Shown: positions 9,419 to 19,186, counted from the stretch's first letter. The stretch: 23,385 nucleotides of DNA from Blastocladiella britannica (GCA_025349905.2 MU624796.1:1-23385), one strand, 5' to 3'. Made by a program: numbers and translations. The notes: generated from the letters alone by a model not told the origin.

Positions 9419-11090
9419 ATGAACGTGCCTGCCTCGTGGTCGACCGTATCTTACTGTTTGCCGTGCACAAGACTTATACGCTCGTCGGTGCTCTCGATCT
9501 GCTGGGCGTCGCGCTCAACGCGCCGAGCACGCGCCATTACGCTGTCCGCCGACTCGTGAATGCAAGCACCTTTGGCCAACTCGGTCTCGTCAAGCACTTG
9601 GACCGCGCCATATCCGACAATGACATGAGCTCTCTTGTCGCTGCCGCCGCCTCGGCCGGACACTTGCCCGTGGTCCAGTGGGCATATGCCGTTCGTCCTT
9701 CGTTAGCCGACTTTCAGCTGTCACAGCCGTCCAATTCCCTCTTTGTCGGCATTCAGCCCTCGCAGACGCTATATCGCCTCTGTAACGGTGCCATGCGAGG
9801 CGCCCACCTTCCGGTCTTGGACTGGTGCGTCGGGCTTGGGCTCGACTTGAGCAACGAGATCTTGATTTCTGATTTCTTGTACACTGCCACCTGCGACCGC
9901 CAGGTGCCAGTGCTAGAGTGGATCGCTGTGCATGCACGAAAGCACGGGATTCGATACGCCTTTGAGGCCCCCGCCTACTACCGCAACGATCCGAACCAAT
10001 CGACTGCTCGGCACCTCGCTATGCTCGACTGGTGGCAGGCCCAGCATGCTGCCCAGGGCCTCCCACCCATCTTTCAATCGAACTGGAACTTTCCGTGCAA
10101 GCTCGTATGGCAAACGGACGACGGGTTGCTGTTGATTGACTGGTGGCGACGGTACTGCTCCGACATAGGTTGGCCGTTCCAGTGGCCGGTTCTTGACATC
10201 AATTCGGCGCGGAGTTTGGTCGATTACAACCGGCTGGCCGTGTGCCAGTGGTGGTGGGCTTACACGGTCGAGAAGGTCGGTGGTGACAGTACGGCAGCAA
10301 CGAAGTCGCTGAGCATGAGCTTGATGTGCGAATACGGACGCACTGCATTTCTCGACTGGTTCTGGGACCTTTGTGCTGATTCATCGAATGCGCTCGAGTT
10401 CCCGCGCACAATGCGTTTTCGGTCTCCCTTTTTCCAAGTTCGTGTGATCCAGTGGTGGGAGGCCAAGGTCGCTAGCGGCCTTTTCGATACGTCCGTGTTT
10501 GACTTTACGCCAATCGAGGGCACTACGCTGTTCGACTCCCTCTTGGGTTCCATTCGCCATTACAAGGCGGAGCTCGCCGCACTGGACTGGTGGTGGGCGC
10601 GCCGAACGTCTTGGCCCGGACCAGCTAAAATTGGCACCAAGGACCATTGAGACGATGCTGGAGAACAAGGACATTTCTTACCTGCAGTGGTACATGTACC
10701 ATTGCCCCTCGGCTGCGCTGCCGCCGTTGCACCCGAGAACGATCATCTCCAAGATTGCTGGCGGCCATGTCGACCACCTCGAGTGGCTTTTGGAGCACCT
10801 GACGTCGTTGAGCGTCCCGGACACGATACTCGACACCCGCAGTCTCAGCACCGTCCTCCCAATCGCAACGGCCTTGGACTGCATGTGGGAATTCTACACT
10901 CGCGCTGGCGCCAAGTTCGGCCCATGCACCAATTCCCAGGGTGCGCTCACCGACATTGAATCCGGCCACCTCCAAGCAGCTCAGTGGTGGTATGCGATGC
11001 ACCATCCACGGGACTGCGTTTCCGTCGGTGGGAGAGTTGGGGCGTGTCAAGTGCGATCCGGGCATGGATCGCTGGCTGGCTTCTCTTTAA
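9419..11090 (+). pseudogene. WW-rich ankyrin-like repeat protein, broken by three frameshifts
   Basis: A degenerate repeat protein of the same family as the intact gene at 12733. Repeats carry signatures such as MLDWWQAQ, LIDWWRRY, VIQWWEAK and ALDWWWAR. Starting at ATG 9419 (Met-x-x-Pro-Ala, as in the paralogue), coding continuity needs three single-base changes. One C appears to be missing near 9432, one A extra in the AAAA run near 10627-10630, and one G extra in the G-run near 11029-11032. In the last frame the protein ends sensibly with MDRWLASL and TAA at 11088-11090, just before AATAAA at about 11105. Without the third shift there is no stop before the next gene. Either this copy is decaying or the three homopolymers are sequencing errors. 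Protein-binding function is inferred from repeat architecture only. Confidence 0.7.
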
Positions 11091-11122
11091 ATTTTTTTTT
11101 TTTCAATAAATTTCATAAATCA

Positions 11123-12726
11123 ATGGGTCATATTGAGCGCGACGACCAAGTGGCCATGTCCGCGCCGTCCACATCTCCCATGGTCGTCAAGGAGCTCATC
11201 TTTCTCGGCACGGGTGCGATGACCTTCATTAATTTTGCCCCGATCATACTCTTATTCTATTGCAAAAAGGCACATCGGGCTGCGTGCCCTACGTCCGCTG
11301 CCTGGTCAATCGCACCGGGTGCTCCGTGTGTCCGACTACCATTGGCAACCCGCGCTCGCGCAACCGCCGCCGCAACACATCGATTCTAGTTCGCGCTGCG
11401 CCTGCCGACGAGACGGACCCGGACAAGTACAAGTACGCGACCCGCGAGTCCTCTTCTTTTATTATTTAACCAAACCGTACCAATACATATAGGAACATTG
11501 TCATTGACGTTGGCAAGACTTTCTACGAGTCCACGGTGGAATGGTTTCCCGAGCACGGTATTCCGCGGATCGACGCGGTGGTACTGACGCACCCGCATGC
11601 CGACGCGATCTTGGGGATCGACGATCTGCGCGCATGGTCGGCCGGGTCGCCGTTGTTTTCGCAGACAATCCCCGTGTTTTTGCACACTGACACGTTCCGC
11701 ACCGTGGCCGAAATGTTTCCTTACTGCGTCGAAACCAGTAAAGCCACAGGTGGGGGGCTGGTCCCCTTGTTGGATTTCAGGCAGTTCCACGACGATACGC
11801 CCGTGCTGGATGTATTGGGGTTGCCGTTTGTCCCGCTCAAGGGTACGCTTTCCAATTGTCACTATGACCGACTTTTTTGACGATATTTTTTTGTTGCAGT
11901 CCAGCACGGTGAATTTGGGAACGGCGATCCGTTTTACTGCTGGGGATACCGGTACTCCGCAATTTTTTCTTTTTTCTTGGTGTGATTGGTGTCAAAAACT
12001 GAAGGAATCGATACTAGATTCGACGATATCGTGTACGTCAGCGACTGCTCCGACATTCCTCCGGCCACGTACGAGCGCATGCACGGGAGCCGGTTCATGG
12101 TCATGGACGCACTTCGATGTACGACATTCAACAATCCTCCATTTCACACGAAAAAAAAGCTGACAAAATATTTCCCAGCAACGCCGCACAAGTCGCACTT
12201 CTCGATCCAGCAGTCCATGGACACGATGCTGTCGTTTCAGCCGCACGCGGGCTTAATGGTCGGGTTCGCGCACGATCTCTCGCACGACGAGCTGACGGAA
12301 ATGGCCGACATTTACTTGCACACGGGCCGGCTGGTGATCCCGGAGGACATGCCGGAACGCGGGCTCTCGCAGGCGCACTTGCACGCCGAGCTGGTGGCGA
12401 CGTTGCGCGAGGACGGGAGTGCGGGCGAGGGATTGGAAGAGTCGCCGCTGCTCTTGTCCCCCGTCGAGCTTGGCGCCAGCAGCAGCAGCGGTAACGATGA
12501 GCCCGGAATGCGCATGTCGCCGAGCGGAAGCAGTCTTCGGCGCCGGGTCGACTGGGAGACCTCGCGCGGCCGCGTCAAGGCGCTGGCGCCGGCATTCGAT
12601 GGCATGCGCGTGGTCGTCTGGCCCGAGGTGGACGTCGCCGGCATCCGTCATGTGAGTGCGTGGAATACTTTGTGAAACCAGCCTTTTTTGCAACGCTTCT
12701 CCATTTTGCAGTCAGCTCCATTTTAG
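11123..12726 (+). CDS. Metallo-beta-lactamase-fold phosphodiesterase/hydrolase
   Basis: Seven exons: 11123-11213, 11270-11432, 11493-11842, 11900-11951, 12018-12118, 12179-12651, 12712-12726; 414 residues. The start [19 protein letters not shown] then CSVCPTT and RRNTSILV matches the RNase Z/PhnP-like group related to S. pombe C777.06c-type putative hydrolases. The metal site is [15 protein letters not shown] (117-131); the HADA form, with Ala where classical enzymes have His, is usual in this subgroup as I recall it. Spliced exons 4-6 supply [19 protein letters not shown] and [12 protein letters not shown], with later histidines (VGFAHDLSH) completing the site. An alternative start at 11156 is in frame. 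The last exon adds four codons and a stop, only 6 bp before the next ATG; if intron 6 is retained the stop is at 12673-12675. Confidence 0.85.
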
Positions 12727-12732
12727 AAAGAA

Positions 12733-14631
12733 ATGCAATATCCTGCACTCGTCCTCGACTGCATTGCTCGCCACGTGGTCGGCCCGTACTCGGCCCCGCA
12801 CGATTTACCGTCTGAATGGGTCGCGGTGCTCATGCTGGCCGGCGCAAGCGACATGCCCCGCACCGCTCACGCGATTCTGCGGCAAGCGCGAGCATGCACG
12901 TTAACGGTGGCCACGCCGCTCGCGACTCTTGATGCGTGGGTGCGGTACTGCCTTAAACCAGAAAGGCAGCCGATAGCCGACCGCGCGCTCTTGGCCGCGC
13001 TCCGGGGCGGGTGGCTCAATTTAGACATTTTAAAAACATGGCACGCGCGCTGGGTGGTCAATGTGACCGATACGCCAATTTCTCACGCCATCGCGCTCCG
13101 AGCATCGGCGCTGGGTAATGTGGACGTATTGCAGTGGCTGTGGGACCTTGATTTGGTTCCTGTGCCGTCTACGTTGCTGGTGGATGCGGCAGCGTCCACT
13201 GCAACGCTCGACTGGTGGCGCCACCGGTACTGCGACCGCAACATGTTGTGGACGTACAATGCGGCCGTGTACTCGGCGGTGGTGGCCGGACGCATCGACC
13301 TGCTGCGCTGGTGGGAGCAATATGGCGGTGGCCCATTACAGCTGACCCACTCGCATGTCTTGGTCCCACCCATATCAGCGTACCGCAGCAGAAACAGTAG
13401 CGGCCAAAGCAGCGTTTCCAAAACCCTTTCGCTACGCGATCTCGTCCGCCTCGCCAACCAGGGCCACTTGCAAATCCTCGAGTGGTGGGAACGCGTGATC
13501 GTATCCCGTACTTCTTCCTCGGACCCATTACCGACCGACATGAGGATCGACGCGTTTGACGGGTCGTTGCCCGAGCCGCTGGTGGCTCCCGTACCCGTCC
13601 TCAACTGGTGGCTGACGATGCACCACAAGCACGGCCTCCCGTTCCCGCAGTCCGGGAGCGAGGCCACGGTGGCAGCCGCGTCGCAGCGCGGTAACGTGGC
13701 ATGTCTTGACTGGTACTGGCGGCAGGCGAGTCAGCTTCATCAGGCCGACCATATATTGGCGTTCCGAGTACCCCGCGTCATTTCGCTCCAACACAACCGC
13801 GCCGCGGTCATGGCCTGGTGGGTGCAGCGACACCAGCGCTCTCTTGCAACCGCGCCGAAACAGCACTTGCCGCAGTTTCAGTGGATCTCGAGCGACAACG
13901 ACACGGCCGAGGACCTGGATGCGTGGTGGGCGGGCATGGCCGAGCTCGGCCGCGTTCCGATGCCGCCACTGATGGTGCGGCAGCAGCAGCTGCATGTGCG
14001 CGCAAACACATTGCCCGTCATGCAGTGGTGGACGCGGTACGTCCCGGGCCTCTCGTTGCACCCCGGCGATATCTTTGCCCGCGCGTGGCGGTCAGGCGAC
14101 CTGGACGCATTGCAGTGGGTGACTTCAGCCTCTATCATGAGGAGTGACGACCCAGTGGTCATTGACTCGTACCGGCTCGGCCCACTCGTGATGCACTCGG
14201 TGTCGGTCGGGTCGCATCTGCCGGCAACGCTTCTGGTCCTTCAGTGGTGGGCCACCCAACAGCCACTGTGGGTTCTGTCGCGTGCCAAGGTGCAGGCGGT
14301 AGCGGCCACGGCCCTGGTCCATGGTCTACGCGATACCGTGGCGGTGTGGATCAAGGCCGGTATGCTGGGTGCGGATGACTGTACGCTCGGGATCTTCGAC
14401 AACCCGGCGGCATTTGCATCGGCCGCGGACGTGGTGGCGGCGCTGGAGTGGTTGGATGCGTCGGCGCATGTGAGCGGGGACGCGACGGGACTGGTGGCAC
14501 GGCTGGACGCCAAGGCGGACGTGCTTGCGAGCGCGGCCGCGGACTGGTTTGCTGCGAGACTGCCCATGGGTGCTACCTCCTCCTCCGGGGCCGAGGTGCG
14601 GCGAGCACGCAGCCTGCGTTGCCTTTCGTGA
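12733..14631 (+). CDS. WW-rich ankyrin-like repeat protein (intact paralogue)
   Basis: A single uninterrupted frame of 632 residues, unusual here because almost every neighbour has introns. After an N-terminal MQYPALVLDCIARHVVG block, the protein is built of irregular ~30-60-residue units. Each has a helix ending in a Leu-Asp/Glu/Gln-Trp-Trp core: TLDWWRHRY, LLRWWEQY, ILEWWERV, VLNWWLTM, VMAWWVQR, LDAWWAGM, VMQWWTRY, VLQWWATQ. Units often begin with A..GN/GH..VL, reminiscent of degenerate ankyrin repeats. No signal peptide or membrane helix is seen. Similar expanded families occur in blastocladiomycete genomes, as far as I recall; function is unknown, probably protein binding. The broken copy at 9419-11090 shares the N-terminal block and repeat style. 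The ATG lies 6 bp after the phosphodiesterase stop. Confidence 0.85.
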   Translation: MQYPALVLDCIARHVVGPYSAPHDLPSEWVAVLMLAGASDMPRTAHAILRQARACTLTVATPLATLDAWVRYCLKPERQPIADRALLAALRGGWLNLDILKTWHARWVVNVTDTPISHAIALRASALGNVDVLQWLWDLDLVPVPSTLLVDAAASTATLDWWRHRYCDRNMLWTYNAAVYSAVVAGRIDLLRWWEQYGGGPLQLTHSHVLVPPISAYRSRNSSGQSSVSKTLSLRDLVRLANQGHLQILEWWERVIVSRTSSSDPLPTDMRIDAFDGSLPEPLVAPVPVLNWWLTMHHKHGLPFPQSGSEATVAAASQRGNVACLDWYWRQASQLHQADHILAFRVPRVISLQHNRAAVMAWWVQRHQRSLATAPKQHLPQFQWISSDNDTAEDLDAWWAGMAELGRVPMPPLMVRQQQLHVRANTLPVMQWWTRYVPGLSLHPGDIFARAWRSGDLDALQWVTSASIMRSDDPVVIDSYRLGPLVMHSVSVGSHLPATLLVLQWWATQQPLWVLSRAKVQAVAATALVHGLRDTVAVWIKAGMLGADDCTLGIFDNPAAFASAADVVAALEWLDASAHVSGDATGLVARLDAKADVLASAAADWFAARLPMGATSSSGAEVRRARSLRCLS

Positions 14632-14674
14632 TCGTTTCCCCCCTTTTTCCAGCTTTTTGACATCATTCACAATC

Positions 14675-15231
14675 ATGGCATTCGAGGCCGGCCCAGCTTC
14701 CAACGAGCGGTACATGAAAGGTGTGTGTTGCCCTGGCCCACGATAAATATATATACCAATAAATAAATTATACAGCAATGGCCCTGCGCGAGGCGCTGGC
14801 CGACGATATCCTGTCTACGCAGGAAATGCTGACGGAACTAGAATCCCGCCGTGCCGCCAACCGCGAAGCGCTCGGGTCACTGTTGCCGCACCGTCCGGCG
14901 GCGGCATCGTCTTCGCCTACCGCCCGCTCCAGATCACCACCACCAATGCACCCCGTAGCCAAGGCGGACGCGCGCAATCGCGTGTGGTTAAATCTCGGGG
15001 ACATGTTTATTAAAGTGAACCGGTCGGTCGCGGCCGAGCTCTTGGCCAAGGGTACGGCCCTTCCCTTATTCATTTTGTATGAAAATTGACAAAATTGGCA
15101 CAGATCAAAAGACGATGGAGGCCGAAATCACCGGCGCCAAAGCGCAGATCCGAGGGCAAGTGCAGCAGCTCCATGAGATTGACGCCCAAGTGACCGAGCA
15201 GGGGCAAGCGTACAATGTAGATATGGCATAA
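14675..15231 (+). CDS. PDRG1-like prefoldin-type protein
   Basis: Three exons (14675-14720, 14776-15051, 15104-15231) encode 149 residues. The first helix ADDILSTQEMLTELESRRAA, then NREAL, and after a Ser/Pro-rich loop VWLNLGDMFIKVNRSVAAEL and KDQKTMEAEI match the p53- and DNA-damage-regulated protein 1 family. Those proteins are small beta-type prefoldin-like coiled coils in the URI1/R2TP prefoldin-like (PAQosome) complex that helps assemble RNA polymerases and PIKKs. The C-terminal helix ends in a short acidic tail. Intron 1 carries TACCAA before its acceptor. The loop inserted between the two halves (LPHRPAAASSSPTARSRSPP) is longer than I would expect for the family. Confidence 0.8.
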
Positions 15232-15448
15232 TGCAAATCTATTTAAGAGAGCTGCCAGGATTGGGCGCTTCCCATGTGCTCCTTGGACAGGGATCCGAGA
15301 TCGCGCTTGTCACTTTTCAAACAACCAACGAGGACACTTCCGCAGGTTGGGTCATCAAATCAATTGCATTTGCATTAAATTTCTCCCATTATACGTCAAA
15401 TTCCGCGCGCGGCAGCGAAGACCAATTGCATACAGAGAAACCGAGTAC

Positions 15449-17650
15449 ATGCCTCGAGAACCGGCCCCACGCGCCAATTCGCGCGCATCGCGCATAACGA
15501 CCGCGCCAGTGACTCACCACACGACCTCGGCTTCAGCTGCTGGCTCTTTCGGTGGTCGATTGTCGTCCTATGGCACATTTTACGTGGTTCCGCGCAACCT
15601 TACGTCCACGCTGCAGCAACTATACCAAACGCTCATTGCCAAGCACGGTGGCGTGGTTGCATCCTCAGCGCCTTCGCGGCGCGATGATGCTGATGTTGCT
15701 GGGAATCTGGTTGTGGTCACTTCCCTCATGGATTTCCAACTCATACTCCGCGAACTGGGCTGGAAATTCACTGATACCCGAATCGTATTGAACTTTATTT
15801 TCCGACCTTGATATGGGCCCATTTCTGAATTTATTTTTGGGCGGGAACAGAATTCAGCGCGATTTGTGGCCTGGGAGTGGGTTGCACATATCATTTCGGT
15901 ACTTTCGTTGAGTTTCTTCAATTGGAGCAGGATTGATATTGACGGAATGCAAGTAGTCTGGAGCCCCGCCGCGCAATGGAACGCACGAGATCCCGCCGTC
16001 CGTTCCCATTGCTGCATCCTCGTTGCGCACCGCCAAGAAACCACCATTACAAGCGTCTTCCCTAACTCCGCCGCCTCCCTCTTCATCACCACTGCGATCC
16101 GACGCGTCTGGAGATCCGCTACATCCAGATGCGGGTGCTTCTTCCGGTACCTTCGATTTTTTTTTCTGCGATGACGGAGATAGCGGCTCACAAACTTTAG
16201 TCCACAGAAGAGGACCCAGACGCAGTCCGTGTCGCCGACGCGCTGGTCGCGCTCGCGCAACACAGTGCGGGAACACAAACGCCCAGCGCCGCCGCCGCGA
16301 TCCAGCGTTTCCTGAGCAATATGCGCGTGGGCGGCGCTGGAGCCAATCTCAATTCGCACATCACATCAGTGCTGGAAGTCTTGTACGAGCGGCATAGTCT
16401 CGCCGGCGAGGTCGCAAATGCGCATTTCCGGGCCTATCAGTGTATGTATCCTATTTTTATTGATTGATTGGGATTTTAACTGACGTCTCTATTATAGACC
16501 GACGAGCAATCATTTCGCTCAGAAGGCATCCGGTCAAGATCACGACATTGCAGCAGCTGGAAGCGCTTGAACTTCCCGGTATTCGGGACAAGATCAAGGT
16601 TCGCCGTTCTTTTTTCCCTGATCCAAATGCACGATTACTGATAAAAAATATGAAAAAAGACCAAAGTAGGGCAAATTATCCAAACCGGCACCTGCGACGC
16701 GATCGAGCACGGCAAGCCCGTGTGGGAGGACGCCGTCAAGCGGTTCATGAGCGTGCACGGCGTGGGTCCCGCGGTCGCCAAACAATTTTACTTTAAAGGG
16801 TACCGGACGCTGGACGACCTGTACGTCGACCGGCTGTCGCTTCTCAACGAGGCCCAGCGTATGGGACTCCTGTACCACGAGGACTTGCAGCACCGGATCC
16901 CCAGGGCCGAGGTCAGCGCGGTATATGCGTCCGTAAAGCGCGTCGCACAGTCCATTGTGAAAGACATGGAGGTGCATTGCACGGGCAGTTATCGGCGCGG
17001 CGCGGCCACGTGTGGGGATATTGATATTTTGTTGTACGCTCTTCTTCTACCTTTATTTATGGATTCGGCTAACAAAACATGGACATAGATCACACCCGTC
17101 CATGACCGCCGAGCGCGCGCCCAAGTTCATGGAGCTGCTCAACGACCAGCTGACGTGCCACGGCCTCCTGATTGCTAATTTAACGCGCGACACCAGCTCC
17201 ATCAAGCACATGGGGATTGCGCGATTGCCGCACGTCGGCGCCCGGGCCCGCCGCCTCGATCTGCTGTGGGTGCCGCACAAGGAACTCGGGGCGTCGCTCT
17301 TGTACTTTACGGGATCCGATATGTTTAATCGCAGCATGCGGTTGTTGGCGGGTCGGTGCGGGTACTCGCTGTCTCAGCATGGGTTGGCGGCGGGCGTGGC
17401 TCAATTACGGGTATATGTGTTTCTGCATTTCATTGATTATGTGTGTATTGACTTATATATTTTGCAACAGGGCAAGAAAGTCAATGACGGCGTGGTGGTG
17501 GCCGGTGTGACCGAGCAAGAGGTGTTTGATCGGCTTGGCATTCCATTCATGTACGTTTTACTTCCCTCATTCCTTTACTCGAAGTTGGATCTCCTCATTT
17601 GACATTAAATACCAATACCCAGAGAGCCCAAGGATCGTGAAGTATCGTGA
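15449..17650 (+). CDS. Family X DNA polymerase (Pol lambda/IV-like) with N-terminal BRCT
   Basis: Nine exons: 15449-15784, 15851-15898, 15957-16146, 16208-16441, 16498-16598, 16660-17033, 17089-17410, 17471-17550, 17623-17650; 570 residues. The BRCT domain spans about 45-128 (GTFYVVPRN ... ARFVAWEWVAHIIS). A Ser/Pro-rich linker follows to ~190. The 8-kDa lyase-type region has the HhH segment LELPGIRDKIK and HGVGPAVAKQFY. The palm carries GSYRRG, catalytic Asp423/Asp425 (GDIDILL) and Asp485 (RRLDLL), then the YFTGS steric-gate segment. It ends with the family's EPKDR motif. Role: gap-filling in base excision repair and end joining in the nucleus. The exon 5/6 junction could alternatively be 16605/16667. 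Intron 7 (17411-17470, 60 nt) is in frame and stop-free, so retention would insert 20 residues. Confidence 0.9.
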
Positions 17651-17731
17651 GCTGTATCCATATTCACCTTTTGCGCAAAATCCATTCATTTCTTGCTCTT
17701 CCATTCACAAATTTTAACTCAAAAACGAAAA

Positions 17732-18425
17732 ATGGAATTCCCAATACCGCGCTCGCTGGCAATCCGACTGACCCAGGCCGAGATCAATGCGCTGGTCACG
17801 CACACGGGCGGACAGCTCAAGCTATCGTTTCGTCCGCCTCCCCCGGGAGCATCTGGCACCCATACTGGACCCATGGCAGTGCGCTTTTTTGGCTTCCTAT
17901 GTAATCAAGCAGTATCCTGGTTGTAATATATATGGCATATACGCAGATCCTGGACCTCGGCCCATTGCCGCCCATTCCGCTGTTTTCGACCAATCATCAT
18001 GCCAAAGTGCCCGTGGCGCTGCGTCGTGGTGGCGGCGGCGACCACCACCATCCACCACCTCAGGTCGTGGCGTATGCGCCCGTCAGCTGTACCGGGTATG
18101 TTGTTATCCAGAAAGTACCGGTACCAGACAATTTTGAATAAATCCTTTAAAAAATAGAACCCCCGACGTTCAGCACCACCCCGTGTCAGGTGAAGCGCAG
18201 GCGCGGTACGCCGAGTACCAGCGCGAGACGGCGGACCTGGCGGCGCTGGCGGCCGATCACGCCCCAACGTTCCAGCGGCTGCACGCCGAGCTGCTGAACG
18301 CGGCGCCGGGGAGCGAGCACGAGCACGCGCTGCTGGAGGAGATTGCAGCGCGCGTGGACCGGTCGGGGATTCAGGCGGCCACGGCGCGGTGGGAGCAGGT
18401 GCACGAGTCCGTTGCGTCCCTGTAG
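17732..18425 (+). CDS. Small ELL/occludin-domain-like protein
   Basis: Three exons (17732-17878, 17947-18095, 18158-18425) encode 187 residues. The C-terminal ~75 residues (ARYAEYQRETADLAAL ... FQRLHAELLNAAPGSEHE ... RWEQVHESVASL) form an alpha-helical coiled coil. Its residue pattern (RY-EY, F-L-AEL, GSE, -I--) resembles the Occludin_ELL domain of RNA polymerase II elongation factor ELL. The N-terminal LAIRLTQAEINALVTHTG then QLKLSFRPP could be a shortened ELL N-domain, with a His/Gly/Pro-rich linker in between. True ELLs are much longer, so this would be a compact form; a generic coiled-coil protein is the alternative. No catalytic motif is visible. Introns 17879-17946 and 18096-18157 have GTGCGC and GTATGT donors. 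Confidence 0.5.
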
Positions 18426-18570
18426 CAGCAACCAACTCACGGGATTTGTGGGCTTGTGGGAGCCAGATTTTAAAGCCGGTTTCAAAACAAAACATCTTTC
18501 TCTTTCGCAACCCCCCAAACCCGCGTTACCTCGTTTTTAACCCAGTTTACCGACAACACCACCGTATTTT

Positions 18571-19186
18571 ATGTCCGATATCCAGAACCTCAAGGCATTC
18601 GATCCCTTTGCCGACACTGGTGACAACGATACCACCAAGGCCGCCAACTATATCCGTATGCCTTTTTTTTTTTTTGCGGTCTCAACAAAAGAGTCTTTTT
18701 TTCCTTTTCGCGGCAAGATGATGAGAACCTATTTCAAGTTGACCCCCTGGGGGTATACGTACCCTTTGTGCCCCATGGATCACTTTCGTTTTGAAAGCCG
18801 TGTGTTTTGGCCCAGGATTTTTGCTCTCCATGACGCTCCATTAATTGTCATAGTTACACTGATTTCCCGAAGAAAAGAGATACTCTTAATAATATTGTTG
18901 ATATTATTATTTTTAACTGATATAACATTATTTGGTAGATATCCGAGTCCAGCAGCGCAATGGCCGCAAGACACTGACCACGGTCCAGGGCCTGCCCGAG
19001 GAGATTGACCAAAAGAAGCTGCTCAAGGCGTTCAAGAAGGACTTTGCCTGCAACGGCACGCTGGTCCAGGACGAGGATCTGGGCGAGGTGATCCAGCTCC
19101 AGGGCGACCAGCGCGTGAAGGTGGCGCAGTTCCTGGTCCAGGAGGGGATCACTCGCAAGGACCAGGTGAAGGTGCACGGGTTCTAG
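18571..19186 (+). CDS. SUI1: Translation initiation factor eIF1 (SUI1)
   Basis: Two exons (18571-18655 and 18939-19186) give 110 residues, the normal size. The spliced product reads LKAFDPFADTGD, then NYIHIRVQQRNGRKTLTTVQ, then CNGT and GEVIQLQGDQR, the hallmarks of eIF1. It binds the 40S subunit near the P site and enforces start-codon selection. The intron splits a His codon at the conserved NYIHIR segment. That intron (283 nt) is about five times longer than others in the window and is listed separately. The preceding gene ends 145 bp upstream. Confidence 0.97.
18656..18938 (+). other. Long eIF1 intron with two perfect hairpins
   Basis: Donor GTATGC and acceptor GGTAG bound a 283-nt intron. 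It begins with a 15-T tract. A hairpin at 18749-18766 pairs GGGGGTA with TACCCTT (five Watson-Crick plus two G-U pairs) around a TACG tetraloop. A second at 18887-18909 is a perfect 9-bp stem (TAATAATAT/ATATTATTA) with a TGTTG loop. The frame of exon 1 stays open through the entire intron and would add a very hydrophobic segment. The content beyond these features is unassigned. Confidence 0.7.

Noticed and set aside
10600..11051. Two 34-nt GT...AAG segments (10609-10642 and 11018-11051) that would restore the reading frame if spliced as mini-introns.
   Set aside because: Too short, GC-rich and without a polypyrimidine stretch; the second lacks a branch site. Single-base homopolymer indels explain both more simply.
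10499..11389. Apparent fusion of a WW-repeat fragment with the phosphodiesterase N-terminus in one frame.
   Set aside because: It results from loss of the repeat gene's stop by the third frameshift; the intervening stretch translates an A/T tract containing the AATAAA signal.
15232..15448. Possible extra small gene between the PDRG1-like and polymerase genes.
   Set aside because: The open frame starting at 15231 has no conserved features and overlaps the polymerase start; treated as 5' flank.
15580..16359. Minus-strand open frame of 259 codons across the polymerase BRCT region.
   Set aside because: Overlaps well-supported BRCT and linker exons and lacks protein-like features.
18718..18920. 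C/D-box snoRNA in the eIF1 intron (ATGATGA at 18718-18724, CTGA at 18859-18862 or 18917-18920).
   Set aside because: Box spacing of ~140-200 nt is too long, and no terminal stem flanks the boxes.
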